NCBI GenBank assembly: GCA_027313705.1
Contig: DAHVDE010000049.1
Coordinates: forward strand, 1-64,000
Direction of reading: 5' to 3'
Source of the DNA: Actinomycetota bacterium
GTDB lineage: Bacteria > Actinomycetota > Actinomycetes > Streptosporangiales > Streptosporangiaceae
Length of the DNA stretch: 64,000 nt
This document shows, piece after piece, positions 50,116 to 59,993 of this stretch (the first letter of the stretch is position 1; each line of letters opens with the position of its first letter). The notes beneath the pieces were generated by a model, which saw nothing but the letters and a program-made list of their open reading frames with translations, made no database searches and was not told where the DNA came from. The translations under genes were made by a program, and so were the position numbers.

Positions 50116-51407
50116 GCGCGCCGTCCGCTAGCGTGCCCGCCGTGCCCGCCGCGCCAAGGGAGCGGAAGTTCTCCCTGCTCGGCATACTCGACCGGCCGCG
50201 GACTTCCTATCACCTGATCATCGGCAGCACCTGCCTGCTGATCGCGATCGGCCTGATGATGGTGCTCTCCACGTCATCAGCCAACCAGCTCTATGCCGGC
50301 CAGTCGCCTTACAGCGTGTTCGTCAAGCAGTTGCTCGGAGTGCTGGCCGGCCTTCCCGTGATCTGGCTGCTCTCCCGCACGCCGCCAAGGGTGCTTCGCA
50401 CCCTTGCCAAGCCGCTCATGATCGTCGCGGTCGGCAGCCTGCTCGTCGTGCCATTCATCGGCCAGGACGTCAACGGCGCCAGGCGATGGGTCGACGTACT
50501 CGGCTTTCAGCTTCAGCCCTCTGAGTTCGCCAAGCTCGCCTTGCTGATCTGGGGCGCTGACCTGCTTGCCCGCAGGCAGGAACTGAGGAGACTCAACGAC
50601 TGGCGCGGCCTGCTGCTGCCGCTGCTGCCAGGAGCGGCCTTGCTTTGCCTGCTCGTGATCGCCGAAGACGACCTCGGCACTACCTTTATCTTGCTGCTGA
50701 TCCTGCTCGGGCTGCTCTGGGTGGTCGGCACCCCTGGCAGGATTTTCTTGTGCATGCTCGCGCTTATCGGTTTTGCGTTGCTGGCGCTGATCGTGGCCCA
50801 GCCCTACCGCATGACCAGGTTGTTCGATTTCTTCAACCTGACAGGCGGGGCGACCGGGCCTGACCAGCAGGCGATCCAGGGGCAGACGGCGCTCGGCTCT
50901 GGCCAGTTCTTCGGCGTCGGCCTCGGGCACAGCAGGGAGCAGTGGGGCTGGGTACCTAACGCGAGCACGGACTTCATCTTCGCGATACTCGGCGAGGAAC
51001 TCGGCTTGGTCGGAACATTCTGCGTGGTCTTCCTCTACGGCGGCTTCGCCTACGCTGGGCTGCGCGTGGCCCGCCGTACGACCGATCCGTTCCTGCGCCT
51101 CGCCGCGGCCGGGATTACGATCTGGATTGCCGGGCAGGCGCTGGTGAACATCTGCACGGTGACGGACCTGCTGCCGATTACCGGTGTGCCTTTGCCGCTG
51201 ATTTCGCAAGGTTTGTCGTCGTTGCTCGTTACCATGACCGCCATCGGAGTGCTACTTGGCTGTGCCAGGCGCGAGGCTGGCGCGGCGGCCATCGCCGGCC
51301 CGCCCGTGCCTGGCCAGCCTGTACCCGGCAGGTCCGTGCCGCGGCAGGCCGGGCACGGGCGGGCCGGGCCAAGACGGGCGGTCAAGGCTGAACAGAACGA
51401 GGTGTGA
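50112..51407 (+). CDS. ftsW: SEDS-family cell-division protein FtsW
   Basis: Multi-TM; FQLQPSEFAKLALLIW; FIFAILGEELGLVG; LPLISQGLSSLL. Confidence 0.95.
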   Translation: MSAPSASVPAVPAAPRERKFSLLGILDRPRTSYHLIIGSTCLLIAIGLMMVLSTSSANQLYAGQSPYSVFVKQLLGVLAGLPVIWLLSRTPPRVLRTLAKPLMIVAVGSLLVVPFIGQDVNGARRWVDVLGFQLQPSEFAKLALLIWGADLLARRQELRRLNDWRGLLLPLLPGAALLCLLVIAEDDLGTTFILLLILLGLLWVVGTPGRIFLCMLALIGFALLALIVAQPYRMTRLFDFFNLTGGATGPDQQAIQGQTALGSGQFFGVGLGHSREQWGWVPNASTDFIFAILGEELGLVGTFCVVFLYGGFAYAGLRVARRTTDPFLRLAAAGITIWIAGQALVNICTVTDLLPITGVPLPLISQGLSSLLVTMTAIGVLLGCARREAGAAAIAGPPVPGQPVPGRSVPRQAGHGRAGPRRAVKAEQNEV

Positions 51408-51408
51408 T

Positions 51409-52605
51409 GTGCGCAGCGTGGTCATCGCCGGCGGCGGCTCAGGCGGGCACATCGAGCCGGCCCTGGCACTCGCTGACGAACTGCGGCGGGCCGACCCGCA
51501 CGTCGGAATAGTCTGCCTGGGTACTCAGCGCGGGCTGGAGACCCGGGTCGTCCCGGCTCGCGGCTATCAGCTTGAGCTCATACCGCCGGTGCCACTGCCG
51601 CGCAAGCCGAGCAAGGACCTGCTGTCCGTGCCGAGCCGGATGGCTGCCGCGGTACGGGCGGCCGGCGCCGTGATCGACCGGGCGGGCGCCGGCGTGGTCG
51701 TCGGCTTCGGCGGCTACGTATCGACTCCGGCTTACCTGGCCGCCAGGCGGCACCGGGTCCAGGTCGTGGTGCACGAGGCCAACCCCAGGCCAGGCCTGGC
51801 CAACCAGATCGGCTCCCGGCTGACCAGGCACGTCTTCGTAGGCCAGGCGGGCACCAGGTTGCCGCATGCCACGCTGATCGGCATTCCGATCAGGAATGAG
51901 ATCGCGAGCCTTGACCGGCTGGCAATGAGTGACAAGGCACGGGCGCACTTCGGGCTCAGGCCCGACCTGCCGGTGCTGCTGGTCACCGGCGGTTCGCAGG
52001 GAGCTGCCTCGCTCAACAGGGCCGTGCTTGCCTCGGCGCCTTCGCTGCTTTCTGCTGGCGTGCAGGTGCTGCACATTGTCGGGCCGAAGTCGGGTACCGG
52101 GCTAAGCGTGCCAACGGGCGAGGTGCCTTACGTAGCGATCGAGTACCTGGACCGGATGGATCTCGCGTATGCCGCTGCCGACTTTGCCTTGTGCCGGGCC
52201 GGCGCGATGACCTGCGCTGAGCTGACCGCCGTTGGCTTGCCAGCGGCCTATGTTCCGCTGCCGCACGGCAATGGCGAGCAGCGGCTCAACGCGATTCCGG
52301 TAGAGCGGGCAGGCGGTGGGCTGATCGTCGACGACGCGGTCATCAGCCCGGAGTGGGTGCGCAACGTGCTGATGCGCGTCTTGCTCGACCATGACCTGGT
52401 GGCGTCGATGTCCAGGGCGGCCGCTTCGCTCGGGCATCCCAATGCTGCCCAGGCCCTGTCGGCGCGGGTGCTCGCGCTGGCCGACCAGGCGGCCGGCCGG
52501 CCAGCCGGTTCCGGCACGCCGCTGTCAGCACAAGCGGCAGGCATGGCAGGCACCTCGGCCGCTCGCGGCGCGAACCGCCATCGCGGCTCGCACCGGGGCC
52601 GTTAA
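51409..52605 (+). CDS. murG: UDP-N-acetylglucosamine transferase MurG
   Basis: VVIAGGGSGGHIEPALALADEL; GFGGYVSTPAYLAARR; HEANPRPGLAN; VTGGSQGAASLN; CRAGAMTCAEL. GTG start at 51409. Confidence 0.95.
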   Translation: MRSVVIAGGGSGGHIEPALALADELRRADPHVGIVCLGTQRGLETRVVPARGYQLELIPPVPLPRKPSKDLLSVPSRMAAAVRAAGAVIDRAGAGVVVGFGGYVSTPAYLAARRHRVQVVVHEANPRPGLANQIGSRLTRHVFVGQAGTRLPHATLIGIPIRNEIASLDRLAMSDKARAHFGLRPDLPVLLVTGGSQGAASLNRAVLASAPSLLSAGVQVLHIVGPKSGTGLSVPTGEVPYVAIEYLDRMDLAYAAADFALCRAGAMTCAELTAVGLPAAYVPLPHGNGEQRLNAIPVERAGGGLIVDDAVISPEWVRNVLMRVLLDHDLVASMSRAAASLGHPNAAQALSARVLALADQAAGRPAGSGTPLSAQAAGMAGTSAARGANRHRGSHRGR

Positions 52606-52620
52606 CCAGGGGGGAAGCTG

Positions 52621-54036
52621 ATGGGACTTGTAACGCCGGTTGACCCGGTTCCGCTTGGCGATCTCGGGCGGGTGCACTTCCTGGCCATCGGCGGTGCCGG
52701 CATGTCGGGCATCGCGAAGATCATGCTGGCGCGCGGTGTGGCGGTTTCCGGCTGCGACTTCGCCGGATCCGCCAATCTCGGCGAACTAGCCGAGCTTGGC
52801 GCCGAGGTGACGGCGGGTCATAGTCCCGACCATGTGACCAGCGCGGACACGCTCGTCGTGTCCTCGGCCATCAGACCGGACAATCCCGAGCTTGTCGCGG
52901 CAGAAGAGCGCGGCATCAGGGTCCTGCACCGGGCGGCCGCGCTGGCGTCGCTGATGCTCGGGCGGCAGGCGATCGCGGTGACAGGAACGCACGGCAAGAC
53001 CACGACGACATCCATGATCACGACCGTGCTGCGGTATTGCGGCGCCGACCCTAGCTACGTCATCGGGGGAGTGCTGGCAGAAACGGGGACGGGAGCGCAG
53101 GAAGGCGCGGGCAAGGCGTTCGTCGCCGAAGCCGACGAGAGCGACGGCTCGTTCCTGATGCTGGCGCCAGACGCCGCCGTGATCACCTGCGTCGAGGCCG
53201 ATCACCTGGATAACTACGCCGACCTGGCGGAGATCGAGGAAGCCTTCGCCAGGTTCGCCCGACGGATCAGCCCGGAAGGCCTGCTGGTCACCGACGCCGA
53301 CGATCCGGGTGCCCGCAGGCTGGCGGCCAGTGCCACCGGCCTGCCGCTTCGGGTTGTTAGCTACGGACAGTCGCCCGCCGCCGACTACCGGCTGAGTGGC
53401 GTCACGCCTGCCGGGATGAGCACGAGCCTTGAGATAGCCGACCGCCGGGGAACTGCGCGGTTCACGATAGCCGTGCCTGGCAGGCACAACGCTAAGAACG
53501 CGGCCGGTGCGTTCGCCCTGGCCACCGAGCTTGGCTATGACAGGAATGAGGTGGCGGCCGGCCTGGCCAGTTACCGCGGCGCCATGCGCAGGATGGAGCG
53601 CAAGGGTGAGGCAGGCGGCGTCCTGGTGCTCGACAGCTACGCGCACCACCCGACCGAGCTGGCCGCCGATCTGGCCGCGGCTCGCGACATCGCAGGTACG
53701 GGCCGGGTTATCGCGATCTTCCAGCCGCACTTGTTCAGCCGCACCAAGATCTTCGCCGGCGAGTTCGCCCGGTCGCTCGGGGCAGCCGACGAGGCGTTCG
53801 TGCTTGATGTCTACGCGGCTCGCGAGGATCCTGAGCCCGGCGTGACCGGCGCCCTGATCGCCGACGCCGTGCCGGGCGGCCGGGCCGTGTTCGTGCGCGA
53901 CGACAGCGCTCTCGCGGCCGCTGTGGCGGCGACGGCCAGGCCAGGCGACCTGGTGCTGACCATGGGCGCTGGCGATATCACCAAGCAGGGTCCGCTGATC
54001 GTGGCGATGCTGCGCGACCGGGCTGGGGAGCGATAG
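52621..54036 (+). CDS. murC: UDP-N-acetylmuramate--L-alanine ligase
   Basis: VHFLAIGGAGMSGIAKIML; VTGTHGKTTTTSMI; EADESDGSFL; SYAHHPTELAADL; FQPHLFSRTK. Confidence 0.97.
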   Translation: MGLVTPVDPVPLGDLGRVHFLAIGGAGMSGIAKIMLARGVAVSGCDFAGSANLGELAELGAEVTAGHSPDHVTSADTLVVSSAIRPDNPELVAAEERGIRVLHRAAALASLMLGRQAIAVTGTHGKTTTTSMITTVLRYCGADPSYVIGGVLAETGTGAQEGAGKAFVAEADESDGSFLMLAPDAAVITCVEADHLDNYADLAEIEEAFARFARRISPEGLLVTDADDPGARRLAASATGLPLRVVSYGQSPAADYRLSGVTPAGMSTSLEIADRRGTARFTIAVPGRHNAKNAAGAFALATELGYDRNEVAAGLASYRGAMRRMERKGEAGGVLVLDSYAHHPTELAADLAAARDIAGTGRVIAIFQPHLFSRTKIFAGEFARSLGAADEAFVLDVYAAREDPEPGVTGALIADAVPGGRAVFVRDDSALAAAVAATARPGDLVLTMGAGDITKQGPLIVAMLRDRAGER

Positions 54037-54038
54037 CG

Positions 54039-54827
54039 GTGCTCGCTTCCGACTCGTCATCGACCCTGACCAGCGATACCCCGGCTGGGGTGCGCAGACC
54101 GCAAGAACCGGCGGCTGAGCCTGGCAGGCGGCGCCGGCGGCGCGACCCGTGGCGGACCGCGTTCTTCGTCGGCGTCGTTGTGGCGCTGGCGATCGGTGTC
54201 GGCTGGGCGCTGCTCGGGTCGAGTTTTTTCGTCGTACGCTCGATCAAGGTCATCGGCACCGCGCGGGTGCCGTCGTCCGAGATCATCGCGGCGGCCGGGC
54301 TCAAGCTCGGAACACCGCTCGTGCGAATCGACACCGGCGCCATTGCGCGCCGGGTTGAGCGGGTCACCCAGGTGCAGTCGGCGAAGGTACGCAGGTCCTG
54401 GCCCGACGAGGTCATCATCATCACCGTCGGGCGCACCGCAGTGTTCGCCGTGCGCTCAGGCCGCGGGTACGACGTGATCGACAGGTACGGGGTGATTCTC
54501 GGTCACGCGGCGCGGGTTCGCGCCGGTGTTTTCTTGCTGAAAAATGCTGTTAATCCGGTGAGCACCCTGCGAGGCGATGCTGGTGTCTATGCGGCTGGCA
54601 CCATCGTGGCTGGACTGCCGCAGTGGCTGAGGCACCGCCTGGTGGCCGTACGGGCAAGTACCTCCGCACGGGTTGTCCTGATGCTGCGGCATGGCATCAC
54701 CGTGATGTGGGGAGGTACGGGCCGGATCGGGCAGAAGGCAGCGGAGCTTGCCGTGCTCCTGCGCACCAGGGCAACATACTTCGACGTGAGCGACCCGCAG
54801 CTGGCCATGACCGGCTGGCCGGGCTGA
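54039..54827 (+). CDS. ftsQ: Cell-division protein FtsQ (POTRA domain)
   Basis: Single TM then FFVVRSIKVIGTARVPSSEIIAAAGLKLGTPLVRIDTGAIARRVERVTQVQSAKVRRSWPDEVIITV; between murC and ftsZ. Confidence 0.9.
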   Translation: MLASDSSSTLTSDTPAGVRRPQEPAAEPGRRRRRRDPWRTAFFVGVVVALAIGVGWALLGSSFFVVRSIKVIGTARVPSSEIIAAAGLKLGTPLVRIDTGAIARRVERVTQVQSAKVRRSWPDEVIIITVGRTAVFAVRSGRGYDVIDRYGVILGHAARVRAGVFLLKNAVNPVSTLRGDAGVYAAGTIVAGLPQWLRHRLVAVRASTSARVVLMLRHGITVMWGGTGRIGQKAAELAVLLRTRATYFDVSDPQLAMTGWPG

Positions 54828-54962
54828 CCGGCGGCCGGCTGGCCCGGCAATGAATGCTGCGCGTAGTTTGCGAATTACTTGCGGCAACAGGTTAGGAGGG
54901 TGACGGCGAGGTTAGTTGACCTCCTATGCCACGCAACTCTACTGTCCCTATCAATTGGCAGC

Positions 54963-55010
54963 TTGACATAACTCTAAATCTCAACCTGAGGGTGAGACCT
55001 GATAGGTGGA
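54963..55010 (+). promoter_or_regulatory. Putative ftsZ promoter region
   Basis: TTGACATAACTCTAAATCTCAACCTGAGGGTGAGACCTGATAGGTGG in the long ftsQ-ftsZ gap: TTGACA -35-like plus AT-rich block. Confidence 0.5.
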
Positions 55011-55098
55011 GAAACAACGCGTGCGGTCGCGGGGGGATGCGACGGGCCTAGCATGAACCGCGAGCACGCGACAGGAAACCGAACGGGAAGGTCCCTCC

Positions 55099-56496
55099 GT
55101 GGCAGCACCGCAGAATTATCTAGCGGTCATCAAGGTAGTCGGCATTGGCGGCGGCGGCGTCAATGCGGTCAACCGCATGATCGAAGAGGGCCTCAAGGGC
55201 GTCGAGTTCATCGCGATCAACACCGATGCTCAGGCATTGCTGATGAGTGACGCCGACGTCAAGCTGGATGTCGGCCGCGAGCTCACCAGGGGCCTTGGCG
55301 CGGGTGCCAATCCCGAGGTGGGCAGCAAGGCCGCGGAGGATCACCGCGAAGAGATCGAGGAAGTGCTCAAGGGCGCTGACATGGTGTTCGTCACCGCGGG
55401 CGAAGGCGGCGGGACCGGCACGGGCGGTGCACCGGTGGTCGCCCAGGTTGCCCGTTCGCTCGGCGCGCTGACCATCGGCGTGGTCACCAGGCCGTTCGGA
55501 TTCGAGGGCAAGCGCCGCGCATCCCAGGCCGATGCGGGCATCGAAAGGCTGCGCAGCGAGGTCGACACGCTCATCGTTATACCGAACGACCGGCTGCTGT
55601 CGATCTCCGACCGGCACGTGAGCGTGCTCGACGCGTTCAAGGCGGCCGACCAGGTGCTGCTCTCCGGTGTGCAGGGCATCACCGACCTGATCACCACCCC
55701 TGGCCTGATCAACCTGGACTTCGCCGACGTCAAGTCCGTGATGTCGGGCGCAGGCTCGGCGCTGATGGGCATCGGATCGTCTCGCGGCGACGACCGTGCG
55801 GTCGCCGCGGCAGAAATGGCGATCTCCAGCCCGTTGCTCGAGGCCAGCATCGACGGCGCGCACGGAGTCCTGCTGTCCATCCAGGGCGGCTCTGATCTCG
55901 GGCTGTTCGAGATCAACGAGGCCGCGCAACTGGTGGCCAATTCCGCCGCGCCAGACGCCAACATCATCTTCGGCGCCGTCATCGACGACGCGCTCGGTGA
56001 CGAGGTCAGGGTCACCGTCATCGCGGCCGGCTTCGACGAGGCTCAGGGCGGCCGGGCGCGGCAGGCGCGCGCGGCGAGTCCTTATCAGCCTTCGCAGGGG
56101 TCAGATGCCTTCGGCGTGCCCTGGCGCCCGGTGAGCCTGCCTTCGATCAAGGAACCGCCTGCTGCTGCTCCTGCAGCGGCGGCCAGCGTGCCTGCGGCTG
56201 ATCCGCCAGCGCCGGCGCCGCTCGCCGCTGCGCCCGCGTCGGCGGCTGAGTACATGCCTGCCCAGGGGGCGGCGAACGGCAGCGCTGGCCTGACCGGTGC
56301 TGACCAGCCGAGCGAGCTAGGGCACGGCCAGTTGCCTGCCCAGGCCGGTCCGCCGAGCACGGAGTTCGATAATCAGCCCGCACGCCCGGAGCGTGAAGGC
56401 GGCGGGCAGTACCGCAGTGAAGGGCCGAGCACCAAGCGCAGGTCGGTCGTCTTCGAGGAAGACGACGAACTCGACGTTCCCGACTTCCTTAAATGA
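55099..56496 (+). CDS. ftsZ: Cell-division protein FtsZ
   Basis: [49 protein letters not shown] (tubulin signature); C-terminal [11 protein letters not shown]. Confidence 0.98.
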   Translation: MAAPQNYLAVIKVVGIGGGGVNAVNRMIEEGLKGVEFIAINTDAQALLMSDADVKLDVGRELTRGLGAGANPEVGSKAAEDHREEIEEVLKGADMVFVTAGEGGGTGTGGAPVVAQVARSLGALTIGVVTRPFGFEGKRRASQADAGIERLRSEVDTLIVIPNDRLLSISDRHVSVLDAFKAADQVLLSGVQGITDLITTPGLINLDFADVKSVMSGAGSALMGIGSSRGDDRAVAAAEMAISSPLLEASIDGAHGVLLSIQGGSDLGLFEINEAAQLVANSAAPDANIIFGAVIDDALGDEVRVTVIAAGFDEAQGGRARQARAASPYQPSQGSDAFGVPWRPVSLPSIKEPPAAAPAAAASVPAADPPAPAPLAAAPASAAEYMPAQGAANGSAGLTGADQPSELGHGQLPAQAGPPSTEFDNQPARPEREGGGQYRSEGPSTKRRSVVFEEDDELDVPDFLK

Positions 56497-57248
56497 CCTC
56501 GGTCAGGCCGGACCTGATCGTCTCGGCCGAGTTGTGCCCTGGCGTGCGGACCGCGGTCACCAGCCGGCACGGCGGCGTGAGTTCTGGCAGCTACAGTTAC
56601 TTGAACCTTGGCTATTCCGTCGGCGACGACGACGCGTCGGTGCGCGGCAACCGCAGCGGCCTGACTGCGGCGATCGCGGCAGGGCCGGTGCGCATAGCCT
56701 GGATGCGCCAGGTGCATGGCGCCGCGGTGGCACGGGTAACAGGACCTGCGGCCGCTGAGCGAGAGGGCAGCCAGGAGGCCGACGCGATCTTCACCGACGT
56801 GCCCGGCCTCGGACTCGGCGTACTTTCTGCTGACTGCGCTCCTGTCTTGCTTGCCGACCCGGTAGCCAGGCTGGCGGGGGCGGCGCACGCCGGCCGGCCT
56901 GGCCTGGCTCTCGGCGTGGTGCCCGCGCTGGTCGCCGCGATGATGGCGGCGGGAGCCGATCCGGGCCGGATGCACGCGCTGATCGGGCCCTCGGTCTGCG
57001 GCCGTTGCTACGAAGTGCCCGCATGGCTGGCGGACGAGGTCTGCGCGGTCGCGCCTGGCGCGGCGTGCGTGACCCGCCTCGGCACACCTGGCATTGACAT
57101 CAGGGCAGGACTGCACGGCCAGCTTGCGGTGGCCGGTGTCGGCACGATCGCCGACGACCTGCGCTGCACGATCGAGTCGGCCGAGCTTTACTCTTACCGC
57201 CGCGACGGCATCACCGGGCGGTTCGCCAGCCTGATCTGGCTGTCCTGA
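56493..57248 (+). CDS. pgeF: PgeF/YlmD-type laccase-domain protein
   Basis: [62 protein letters not shown]. Confidence 0.92.
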   Translation: MTSVRPDLIVSAELCPGVRTAVTSRHGGVSSGSYSYLNLGYSVGDDDASVRGNRSGLTAAIAAGPVRIAWMRQVHGAAVARVTGPAAAEREGSQEADAIFTDVPGLGLGVLSADCAPVLLADPVARLAGAAHAGRPGLALGVVPALVAAMMAAGADPGRMHALIGPSVCGRCYEVPAWLADEVCAVAPGAACVTRLGTPGIDIRAGLHGQLAVAGVGTIADDLRCTIESAELYSYRRDGITGRFASLIWLS

Positions 57249-58000
57249 TGACGGCTCAGATGGCCGGTGATCGGCGCAGTGAGCTGGCGGAAAACCTGGC
57301 CGGCGTGCGGGCGAGGATCGCTGCCGCCTGCGCGGTGGCCGGCCGGGCGGCCGACGAGGTGACCCTGATCGCGATCACCAAGATGTTTCCCGCCGCCGAC
57401 GTGGCTCTGCTCGCCGGGCTCGGCGTAACTGACTTCGGGGAAAACCGCGACCAGGAAGCGAGTCCCAAGATCGCCGAGGCGAAGGTGCGCGGAGTGCTGG
57501 CCCGCTGGCATTTCGTCGGGCAGCTTCAGGTGAACAAGAGCGGCAGCGTCGTCAGCTACGCCGACGTGGTTCATTCCGTCGACCGGCGCAGGCTGGTCAG
57601 GGCGCTCGGGGCGCATGCCGTCTCCGCCGGGCGCCTGATCACCTGCCTGGTCCAGGTCAACCTGGACCAGGCGGCGGCGGTCGGCGCGCACGCGCAGGCA
57701 AAGGAAGGCGCGCGGGGCGGGACGCTGCCCGCCGAGGTTCCCGGCCTGGCCGATGCCATCGCAGGTACGCAGGGACTGGTGCTCGGCGGGGTGATGGCGG
57801 TGGCACCGCTCGGCAGGCCAGCCGGGCCGGCCTTCAGCCTGCTGCGCCAGGTGGCCGAGACGATGCGGGCCGATCATCCGTCCGCAACCATGATTTCCGC
57901 GGGCATGAGCGGCGACCTGGACGAGGCTATCTCAGAAGGCGCGACACACGTGCGTGTCGGTACGGCGTTGCTCGGCGGCCGGCAGTCCTTCGTCAGGTAA
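57248..58000 (+). CDS. YggS-family PLP-binding protein
   Basis: VTLIAITKMFPAADV; FGENRDQEASPK; WHFVGQLQVNKSG; VHSVDR; MSAGMSGDLDEAISEGATHVRVGTALLG. Confidence 0.93.
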   Translation: MTAQMAGDRRSELAENLAGVRARIAAACAVAGRAADEVTLIAITKMFPAADVALLAGLGVTDFGENRDQEASPKIAEAKVRGVLARWHFVGQLQVNKSGSVVSYADVVHSVDRRRLVRALGAHAVSAGRLITCLVQVNLDQAAAVGAHAQAKEGARGGTLPAEVPGLADAIAGTQGLVLGGVMAVAPLGRPAGPAFSLLRQVAETMRADHPSATMISAGMSGDLDEAISEGATHVRVGTALLGGRQSFVR

Positions 58001-58110
58001 TGTCCGAGGCGTAGCTACGGCGTGAGCTGGCTGCCCAGGTGTTGCGGTACTGCGCTGCATGGCTGGCGTATTCGCGGTGCACGGTGGGGCTGGCGTGACG
58101 GAGGACTGAG

Positions 58111-58635
58111 ATGGCCGGCGCGATGCGCAAGATGGCGGTCTATCTGGGCTTGGTGGAAGACGATCATCGTTACGACGATCCATACCCAAGCGAGTACAGC
58201 GACGGCGATGACTATTCTGACTACGTCACCGAGTATGGCGATCACGGCGATCCGCACGACGTGGCGGTCAGCTACCAGGAGTCCGCGCTGTCAGACCGGA
58301 TGCCTGACCGGGCAAGGACAGAACGCCGGGTAGCGGAGCCGGTTCAGGCGACCGATCTGGCCAGGATCACGACACTGCATCCGCGCACCTACAATGAAGC
58401 ACGCACGATCGGAGAGCACTTCCGCGAGGGCACGCCCGTCATCATGAACCTGACCGAGATGGTCGATAGCGATGCCAAGCGCCTCGTAGACTTCTCAGCC
58501 GGGCTGATTTTCGGGCTCCGGGGCTCCATCGAGCGAGTGACGAACAAGGTGTTCCTGCTTTCTCCGGCGAACGTAGAGGTCACGGCGGAGGACAAGGCCA
58601 GGATCGCGGAACGAGACTTCTTCAACCAGAGTTAG
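58111..58635 (+). CDS. sepF: Cell-division protein SepF
   Basis: [89 protein letters not shown]. Confidence 0.96.
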   Translation: MAGAMRKMAVYLGLVEDDHRYDDPYPSEYSDGDDYSDYVTEYGDHGDPHDVAVSYQESALSDRMPDRARTERRVAEPVQATDLARITTLHPRTYNEARTIGEHFREGTPVIMNLTEMVDSDAKRLVDFSAGLIFGLRGSIERVTNKVFLLSPANVEVTAEDKARIAERDFFNQS

Positions 58636-58706
58636 GCCGATGCGAGCGTGCAGCCCGGTCCGTCAGGCCGGACCTGACACGGCCTGACGGAACGGCAGGC
58701 GATGCG

Positions 58707-59003
58707 ATGTCGATCGTGTTCATAGTGATCTACTACCTGCTCGCGCTCTACCTCGTGGTGCTCATCGGCCGCCTGATCATCGACGTCCTGCAGAGCTACA
58801 GCAGGTCATGGACTCCGTCAGGACCGATAGTTCCCGTCGCTGAGGTGATCTTCACGGTAACTGATCCGCCACTGAGATTGCTAAGGCGCTACATTCGACC
58901 CGTCAGGCTAGGTAGTGTTGCCATAGACCTCAGCTACACGCTGTTGTTTTTGGTGATCATTGTGTTGCTGGTGGTTGTAGGCAGGGTTGTAGGCAACTTG
59001 TGA
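58707..59003 (+). CDS. YggT-family membrane protein
   Basis: Two TM helices; VIFTVTDPPLRLLRRYIRPVRLGSVAIDLSYTLLFLVI. Confidence 0.93.
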   Translation: MSIVFIVIYYLLALYLVVLIGRLIIDVLQSYSRSWTPSGPIVPVAEVIFTVTDPPLRLLRRYIRPVRLGSVAIDLSYTLLFLVIIVLLVVVGRVVGNL

Positions 59004-59058
59004 CCGCTTGTGATCAGGTAGCCTGCCTAGGGGATCAAAGCGCCAAGGAGACACAGAC

Positions 59059-59952
59059 ATGCCACTGACGCCCGCGGATGTGCGGAACAAGCAGTTCAGC
59101 ACGACCAGGCTGCGGCCCGGTTACGACGAGGAAGAGGTGGACGCGTTCCTGGACGAGGTCGAGGCTGAACTCGACCGGCTGATTCAAGAGAACGAGGAAC
59201 TGCGCGCCAAGCTCGCGGAGGTTCTCCGTGGCGGGAAGATGACCAGCCCGCTGAATTCGCCGCACATGGACGGTCCCGATCACATGCAGGGCGAGTCGCT
59301 GCGGATTGAACCTGAGCGGCGGCCTGACCCGATGTCGATGGCACCGATGAAGTCCTCTGCCGAGGACAACATGGATACTGCCGCGCGGGTGCTCGCGCTG
59401 GCCCAGCAGACTGCGGACCAGGCCATCGCCGACGCCCGCCGCGAGGCTGACGAGACGCTCAGCCGGGCGAGGCGTGAGGCGGACGACTTGCTGACCAAGG
59501 CACGCCGGCAGTCTGAGCAGATCACGAGCGACGCCAGGGCCAGGGCCGAGAGCCTGGAGCGCGATGCTCAGGAGCGGCATCGCCAGGCAATGGGCTCGCT
59601 CGTGCAGTCCCGCGAGGAACTCGAGCGCCGGGTGGATGACCTTCGTGCCTTCGAGCGCGAGTACCGCAGCCGCCTGAAGGCCTACCTCGAAGGGCAGTTG
59701 CGTGACCTGGAAGCGGGTGCGGCCGATAGCGGAGTCTTCCCTGCCGTGACGGCGGCGACTGGCCCGCAGCCGGCCATCCCCGTTGGCATGGGCGCCAGGA
59801 TGGATGCGCGGATGGACACCAGGATGGACACCAGGATGGACATGCGCAACGGCGGACCGTCCACTCCGGCAGGGTCGTTCGCGGCCATGTCTGATCCGAT
59901 GGTCCACAACGGCGGCTACCACCCGTCCGACACCCAGCACGATCGCCGCTAG
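59059..59952 (+). CDS. divIVA: DivIVA/Wag31 polar-growth protein
   Basis: MPLTPADVRNKQFSTTRLRPGYDEEEVDAFLDEVEAELDRLIQENEELRAKL; coiled-coil body. Confidence 0.96.
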   Translation: MPLTPADVRNKQFSTTRLRPGYDEEEVDAFLDEVEAELDRLIQENEELRAKLAEVLRGGKMTSPLNSPHMDGPDHMQGESLRIEPERRPDPMSMAPMKSSAEDNMDTAARVLALAQQTADQAIADARREADETLSRARREADDLLTKARRQSEQITSDARARAESLERDAQERHRQAMGSLVQSREELERRVDDLRAFEREYRSRLKAYLEGQLRDLEAGAADSGVFPAVTAATGPQPAIPVGMGARMDARMDTRMDTRMDMRNGGPSTPAGSFAAMSDPMVHNGGYHPSDTQHDRR

Positions 59953-59993
59953 GCGGCACCATCTGCCCCTAACCAGGTGAGCGGAGTTCGCGC

